A stretch of DNA of 9,769 bases, taken from Flavobacteriales bacterium UBA6969 (lineage in GTDB: Bacteria > Bacteroidota > Bacteroidia > Flavobacteriales_D > Sanyastnellaceae). The stretch spans positions 1-9,769 of the forward strand of contig DJYV01000064.1 of NCBI GenBank assembly GCA_002448555.1. The letters are read 5' to 3'. Both the position numbers and the translations under genes were made by a program. This document shows positions 7,178 to 9,769 of the stretch, one piece after another; the first letter of the stretch is position 1, and each line of letters starts with the position of its first letter. The notes under the pieces were generated by a model that saw only the letters and a list, made by a program, of their open reading frames with translations, was not told the DNA's origin and did not search any database.

Positions 7178-7216
7178 ATGCGAACCCTTGAAACCCTTGA
7201 CCCCGTGCGCTTTGCA
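7111..7216 (+). repeat. 12-base exact direct repeat GTGCGCTTTGCA
   Basis: GTGCGCTTTGCA occurs at 7111-7122, upstream of the TonB-C gene, and again at 7205-7216 inside its signal-peptide coding region, 94 bases apart. The flanking bases do not extend the match. It could be a binding site pair or chance. Confidence 0.4.
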
Positions 7217-7624
7217 CTTGTCCTGATGTGCTGTATCACCCTGTCCGTCAGCGGGCAAGCGCAAGACGCGCCGATGAATGCGCCCGAGGTCATGCCTGTG
7301 CTCAATTCTTGCGCCCTCATCGAAGACCGCGCCGAGCGAGAAACCTGCTCCAACCAAGGCATCATGGAGCACATCATCGGCAAATTGGAATACCCCCCAG
7401 CAGCCCAAAGCGCGGGCATTGAGGGCACGGTCGTTGTCAAATTCATCATCAACAAGGCAGGCCAAGTGGACAAAACCTTGGTCCTCAAGGGACCGGACGA
7501 ACTCTCCAAGGCTGCGCAACAAGTGGTCCGCTCGTTGCCCGGGTTCACCCCTGGCTTGCACAAAGGGAAACCCGTGAATGTCGAGCTGGTTTTGCCCATT
7601 CGCTTCGCCCTTTCCGACGACTAA
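7178..7624 (+). CDS. Secreted TonB C-terminal-domain protein
   Basis: This is a 148-residue protein read from ATG 7178, chosen because it gives a compact signal peptide (hydrophobic FALVLMCCITLSVSG, cleavage near QAQ/DA). Longer in-frame starts exist at 7160, 7139 and TTG 7109. The mature part carries a TonB_C-type fold: IIGKLEYPPAAQSAGIEGTV at 66-85, VVVKFIINKAGQVDKTLV, AAQQVVRSLPGFTPG and KPVNVELVLPIRF. Two cysteines before it (Cys45, Cys57) may form a disulfide. It lacks the Pro-rich linker and retained membrane anchor of a true TonB, so it probably does not transduce energy from ExbB/ExbD; a free periplasmic binding or adaptor role is inference. It is the first gene of a plus-strand cluster, 18 bases before the coiled-coil gene. 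Confidence 0.85.
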   Translation: MRTLETLDPVRFALVLMCCITLSVSGQAQDAPMNAPEVMPVLNSCALIEDRAERETCSNQGIMEHIIGKLEYPPAAQSAGIEGTVVVKFIINKAGQVDKTLVLKGPDELSKAAQQVVRSLPGFTPGLHKGKPVNVELVLPIRFALSDD

Positions 7625-7642
7625 TTTCCCACTTCCCGATTC

Positions 7643-8512
7643 ATGGATTCACAACGCATCCTGATTGCTGTATCTGTTGTTCTGGCGTTTATATGCTTGT
7701 TTCTCGGGCTTCAACTGTACCAGAAAAGCGAAACCATCGAAACCATCGAAGGGGACAACGCGACCCTCACCTTGGAGCGTGACCAAGTCCTTTTTGACCT
7801 CGAAAAATTGCGTTTCAGCTACGACACCCTCTCCACCGAAAACGCACTCATGCTGGCGGAAATCGCCGATCAACGCGGCCAAATCGACCGGCTGATGACC
7901 CGCGTCAAAAATGGCAACTGGGAGCTCGGCAAAGTCAAAAAAGAAGCCGAAACCTTGCGTTCCATCATGAAGGGCTACGTGGCGACCATTGATTCTTTGA
8001 ACCAGCTGAACCTCGCGCTAATTGATGAAAACGACCAGATGCGCGCGCGGGTGGAAGCCATTCAAGAACGCAACGCCAACCTGGTCGAGCGGCAGCAGAA
8101 CATGGAAGAGATGATTGTCGCCGGCCAAACACTGCAGGCGGCTGAAGCCTCTGCAACGGGCATTCGAGTCCTTTCCAATGGTCGGCAGCGGGAAACGTCA
8201 CGCGCTTCCCGAACCAATATGGTCAAGGTCTGCTTCACCCTTTTGGAAAACCGAATCGCGGAAGCAGGTACTAAGACCTTGCATTTGCAAGTTGTAAACG
8301 AAGCCGGTGAAGTCCTCGCGGGCGAACAAACAACAGGCGTCAATGCTTCGGGGACACCCGTTAGCGCTACCCGAGAAGTGGACTACAACAACGAACGCGT
8401 GGAGGCCTGCATTTTTTACATTCCTCCCGGCGCCTTGCCCTCAGGAGCCTATGTCGTCACGCTCCTCGAAGGAGACGACGAGATTGGTTCAGCTCAACTG
8501 GTATTGAATTAG
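7643..8512 (+). CDS. Membrane-anchored coiled-coil protein, function unknown
   Basis: This 289-residue protein has one N-terminal membrane helix (about residues 6-25, ILIAVSVVLAFICLFLGLQL), then a long heptad-like, charged region from about 28 to 165 that should form a coiled coil in the periplasm. A C-terminal domain of about 100 residues (193-289) looks beta-rich, with VKVCFTLLENRIAEAGTKTL, VDYNNERVEACIFYIPPG and a GAYVVTLLEGDDEIGSAQL ending; its two cysteines, Cys197 and Cys256, could pair. A 9-base tandem repeat (GAAACCATC twice, from 7731) encodes ETIETIE at the start of the coil. I do not recognise a named family. Close spacing after the TonB-C gene suggests coexpression, and both products would be extracytoplasmic. 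Confidence 0.85.
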   Translation: MDSQRILIAVSVVLAFICLFLGLQLYQKSETIETIEGDNATLTLERDQVLFDLEKLRFSYDTLSTENALMLAEIADQRGQIDRLMTRVKNGNWELGKVKKEAETLRSIMKGYVATIDSLNQLNLALIDENDQMRARVEAIQERNANLVERQQNMEEMIVAGQTLQAAEASATGIRVLSNGRQRETSRASRTNMVKVCFTLLENRIAEAGTKTLHLQVVNEAGEVLAGEQTTGVNASGTPVSATREVDYNNERVEACIFYIPPGALPSGAYVVTLLEGDDEIGSAQLVLN

Positions 8513-8586
8513 CGCGAAAATCAACTGCTGAAAGGCGTTCAAAAAACGTCCAACACAACGAAGCAAACATCGCCCATCATTGGGGC

Positions 8587-8952
8587 ATGAATACCACCCA
8601 ACGAGGCCGCTGGGGCGAGACGCTTGCCGTGATTCACCTCGAAAAAAACAACACCCAAGTCCTGCTCCGCAATTGGCGGTGGAATCGTTACGAGATCGAC
8701 CTCATCGGCCGAGCGGGAAAGGTTTGGATCTTTGTGGAAGTCAAGGTGCGCAAGTGGGGATTTGGAGCATCGGGGGTCGAGGCGGTCAACAGCCAGAAGC
8801 AGGAACGCATCATCCAAGCCGCACATCATTTCCTGCGCATTCACGACATCAACGCGTCGCAAACCCGTTTCGACAACGTCTCCATTGAGTACAACCGCCA
8901 CATGCGCCGCATCAACCACATTCCCGACGCGTTCATTTGCCTGCCCAGTTGA
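8587..8952 (+). CDS. yraN: YraN-family (UPF0102) nuclease-like protein
   Basis: This 121-residue protein has the family hallmarks in order: GRWGETLAVIHLEKN at the start, LLRNWRWNRYEIDLIGRAG (EIDLI at 36-40), VWIFVEVKVRK (EVK at 51-53), EAVNSQKQERIIQAAHHFL, and RFDNVSIEYN with NHIPDAF at the end. Asp38, Glu51 and Lys53 fit the D...ExK core of restriction-endonuclease-like folds. Length is normal for the family. The cellular role is not well established; DNA processing or repair is inferred from the fold. The gap to the coiled-coil gene is 74 bases with no terminator seen, so readthrough is possible, and only 14 bases separate its stop from the pseudouridine synthase start. Confidence 0.92.
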   Translation: MNTTQRGRWGETLAVIHLEKNNTQVLLRNWRWNRYEIDLIGRAGKVWIFVEVKVRKWGFGASGVEAVNSQKQERIIQAAHHFLRIHDINASQTRFDNVSIEYNRHMRRINHIPDAFICLPS

Positions 8953-8962
8953 GGTATCTTTG
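8936..8962 (+). promoter_or_regulatory. Candidate Bacteroidota promoter giving a near-leaderless transcript
   Basis: TATCTTTG at 8955-8962 matches the Bacteroidota -7 consensus TAnnTTTG exactly and ends four bases before the ATG of the pseudouridine synthase gene. A TTTG at 8936-8939 could be the -33 element, but the 15-base spacer is shorter than usual. If used, transcription would begin at or next to the start codon. It overlaps the end of yraN, so this gene may have its own promoter as well as operon readthrough. Confidence 0.4.
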
Positions 8963-8966
8963 TGCC

Positions 8967-9769
8967 ATGAAGAAGCCTGCATCCTCCGGGCGTTCCGGCG
9001 GTCGTTCAAACAGCCGCTCCAACGCATCCCGCTCTGGACGAAGTGATTTTCGTCCCGGCGCCAAATCCGGCCCGGGAGGCCGACCAGGGGGGCGTCCGGG
9101 AGGCCGCAGCAGCAAAACGCGTGCCCGCAAACCCCTCGGTCCTTTGGGTGGCCCGATGCGATTGAACAGGTACATCGCGAATGCCGGGGTCTGTTCGAGG
9201 CGGGAAGCCGATGCGCTGATTGAATCCGGCGTCGTCACGGTGAACGGTGAGATCGTGGTCCAGATGGGCTACAAGGTCAACGCCGGTGACACCGTTCAAG
9301 TCGGCGGCACATCCATCCGGCCCGAGACCAAACGCTACGTCCTCCTGAACAAGCCCAAGGGCTTTGGCACATCCATCGGTGATGCACGCGCACGCCGGGG
9401 AGTAGCGGAACTAGTGCAGAAGGCATGCAAAGAGACTATCCGCTCCATCGACAAGCTGGACCGCGAGAGCACTGGGCTCATGCTGTTCACCAACGACGAA
9501 GAATTGATGGTGCGCATGAACAACCCGCAATCCGGCGCGTCACGTCTGTACCACATCGCATTGGGCGAACGCGTCCAATCGAGCCATTTGGAAGAATTGA
9601 AAAAGGGGTTCGTGGTTGACAAGGGATTTGTACGGGCTGAGGAAGCAGAATTTGCCAACGAGGAACGCAACCAAATCGGGTTGAAACTCGTGTCGAGCCG
9701 TAGCCGCATTGCCCGACGCATGTTGGAGCAGCTCGGCTACCATGTGGTCAAAGTGGACCGGGTTACGCT
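8967..9769 (+). CDS. S4-domain 16S/23S pseudouridine synthase (RsuA/RluB/RluF family), cut by the right edge
   Basis: The visible 267 residues open with about 60 low-complexity residues rich in Gly, Arg, Ser and Pro, then an S4 RNA-binding domain (MRLNRYIANAGVCSRREADA at 64-83, then VTVNG). The synthase core follows: RYVLLNKPKGFGTSIGD at 123-139, SIDKLDRESTGLMLFTND at 160-177 with the presumed catalytic Asp165, and a C-terminal part RSRIARRMLEQLGYHVVKVDRV. It should convert a specific rRNA uridine to pseudouridine in the cytoplasm. The usual active-site text is GRLDxxTxGL; here it reads D-K-L-D-R-E-S-T-G-L, so the Gly-Arg before the Asp is replaced. ATG 8967 is the first start after the yraN stop. 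The C-terminus is missing and I cannot assign the subfamily. Confidence 0.9.
   Translation, partial: MKKPASSGRSGGRSNSRSNASRSGRSDFRPGAKSGPGGRPGGRPGGRSSKTRARKPLGPLGGPMRLNRYIANAGVCSRREADALIESGVVTVNGEIVVQMGYKVNAGDTVQVGGTSIRPETKRYVLLNKPKGFGTSIGDARARRGVAELVQKACKETIRSIDKLDRESTGLMLFTNDEELMVRMNNPQSGASRLYHIALGERVQSSHLEELKKGFVVDKGFVRAEEAEFANEERNQIGLKLVSSRSRIARRMLEQLGYHVVKVDRVT
9072..9107 (+). repeat. Three 12-base repeats encoding PGGR
   Basis: Three tandem 12-base units encode PGGR-PGGR-PGGR in the N-terminal tail of the pseudouridine synthase (residues 36-47). The first and third units both begin CCGGGAGGCCG; the middle unit has diverged at silent sites. This RGG-like stretch probably adds nonspecific RNA affinity. 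Confidence 0.75.

Noticed and set aside
8534..8553. CGTT/AACG hairpin between the coiled-coil gene and yraN
   Set aside because: A 4-bp stem without a T-tract is too weak to call a terminator.
1..9769. tRNA, rRNA, CRISPR arrays, insertion sequences, prophage or known defence genes
   Set aside because: None was seen on either strand by eye; coding regions fill nearly the whole window.

Overview
The window looks like chromosomal DNA from a moderately GC-rich member of the Bacteroidota. Three things point there: a secreted protein ending in a type IX secretion (Por) sorting domain, a small secreted protein with a TonB C-terminal domain, and a TAnnTTTG-type promoter element (8955-8962). Gene density is high and no gap reaches 300 bases. 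I see no rRNA, tRNA, CRISPR array, insertion sequence or phage gene.

Layout. (A) 1-2605, minus strand: a lipoprotein-like membrane protein of a family I cannot name is followed, with a 4-base ATGA overlap, by a radical SAM enzyme that runs off the left edge. (B) 2606-2740: a divergent intergenic region with an imperfect inverted repeat. (C) 2741-5350, plus strand: a DEAD-box RNA helicase (RhlE type, TTG start), then 42 bases later a bacterial nitric oxide synthase oxygenase. (D) 5351-5442: a convergent gap with a bidirectional terminator hairpin. (E) 5443-7005, minus strand: a secreted alpha/beta-hydrolase-fold protein with a type IX sorting domain and Gly at the expected nucleophile position. 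(F) 7006-7177: a second divergent intergenic region. (G) 7178 to the right edge, plus strand: a secreted TonB-C protein, a membrane-anchored coiled-coil protein, a YraN-family nuclease-like protein, and an S4-domain pseudouridine synthase cut by the right edge.

How the genes may work together. The radical SAM/lipoprotein pair is the best candidate for an undescribed two-gene system, because translational coupling implies linked dosage and the lipoprotein has a membrane-proximal Cys cluster. The nitric oxide synthase is the most notable single gene: it has the heme-binding Cys, substrate Glu and pterin-site Trp motifs, but no reductase in the window, so it probably takes electrons from general cellular reductases. 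RNA metabolism recurs (helicase, pseudouridine synthase), and both proteins carry a basic, Gly-rich low-complexity tail. All functions come from reading the translated sequences; no database search was run.
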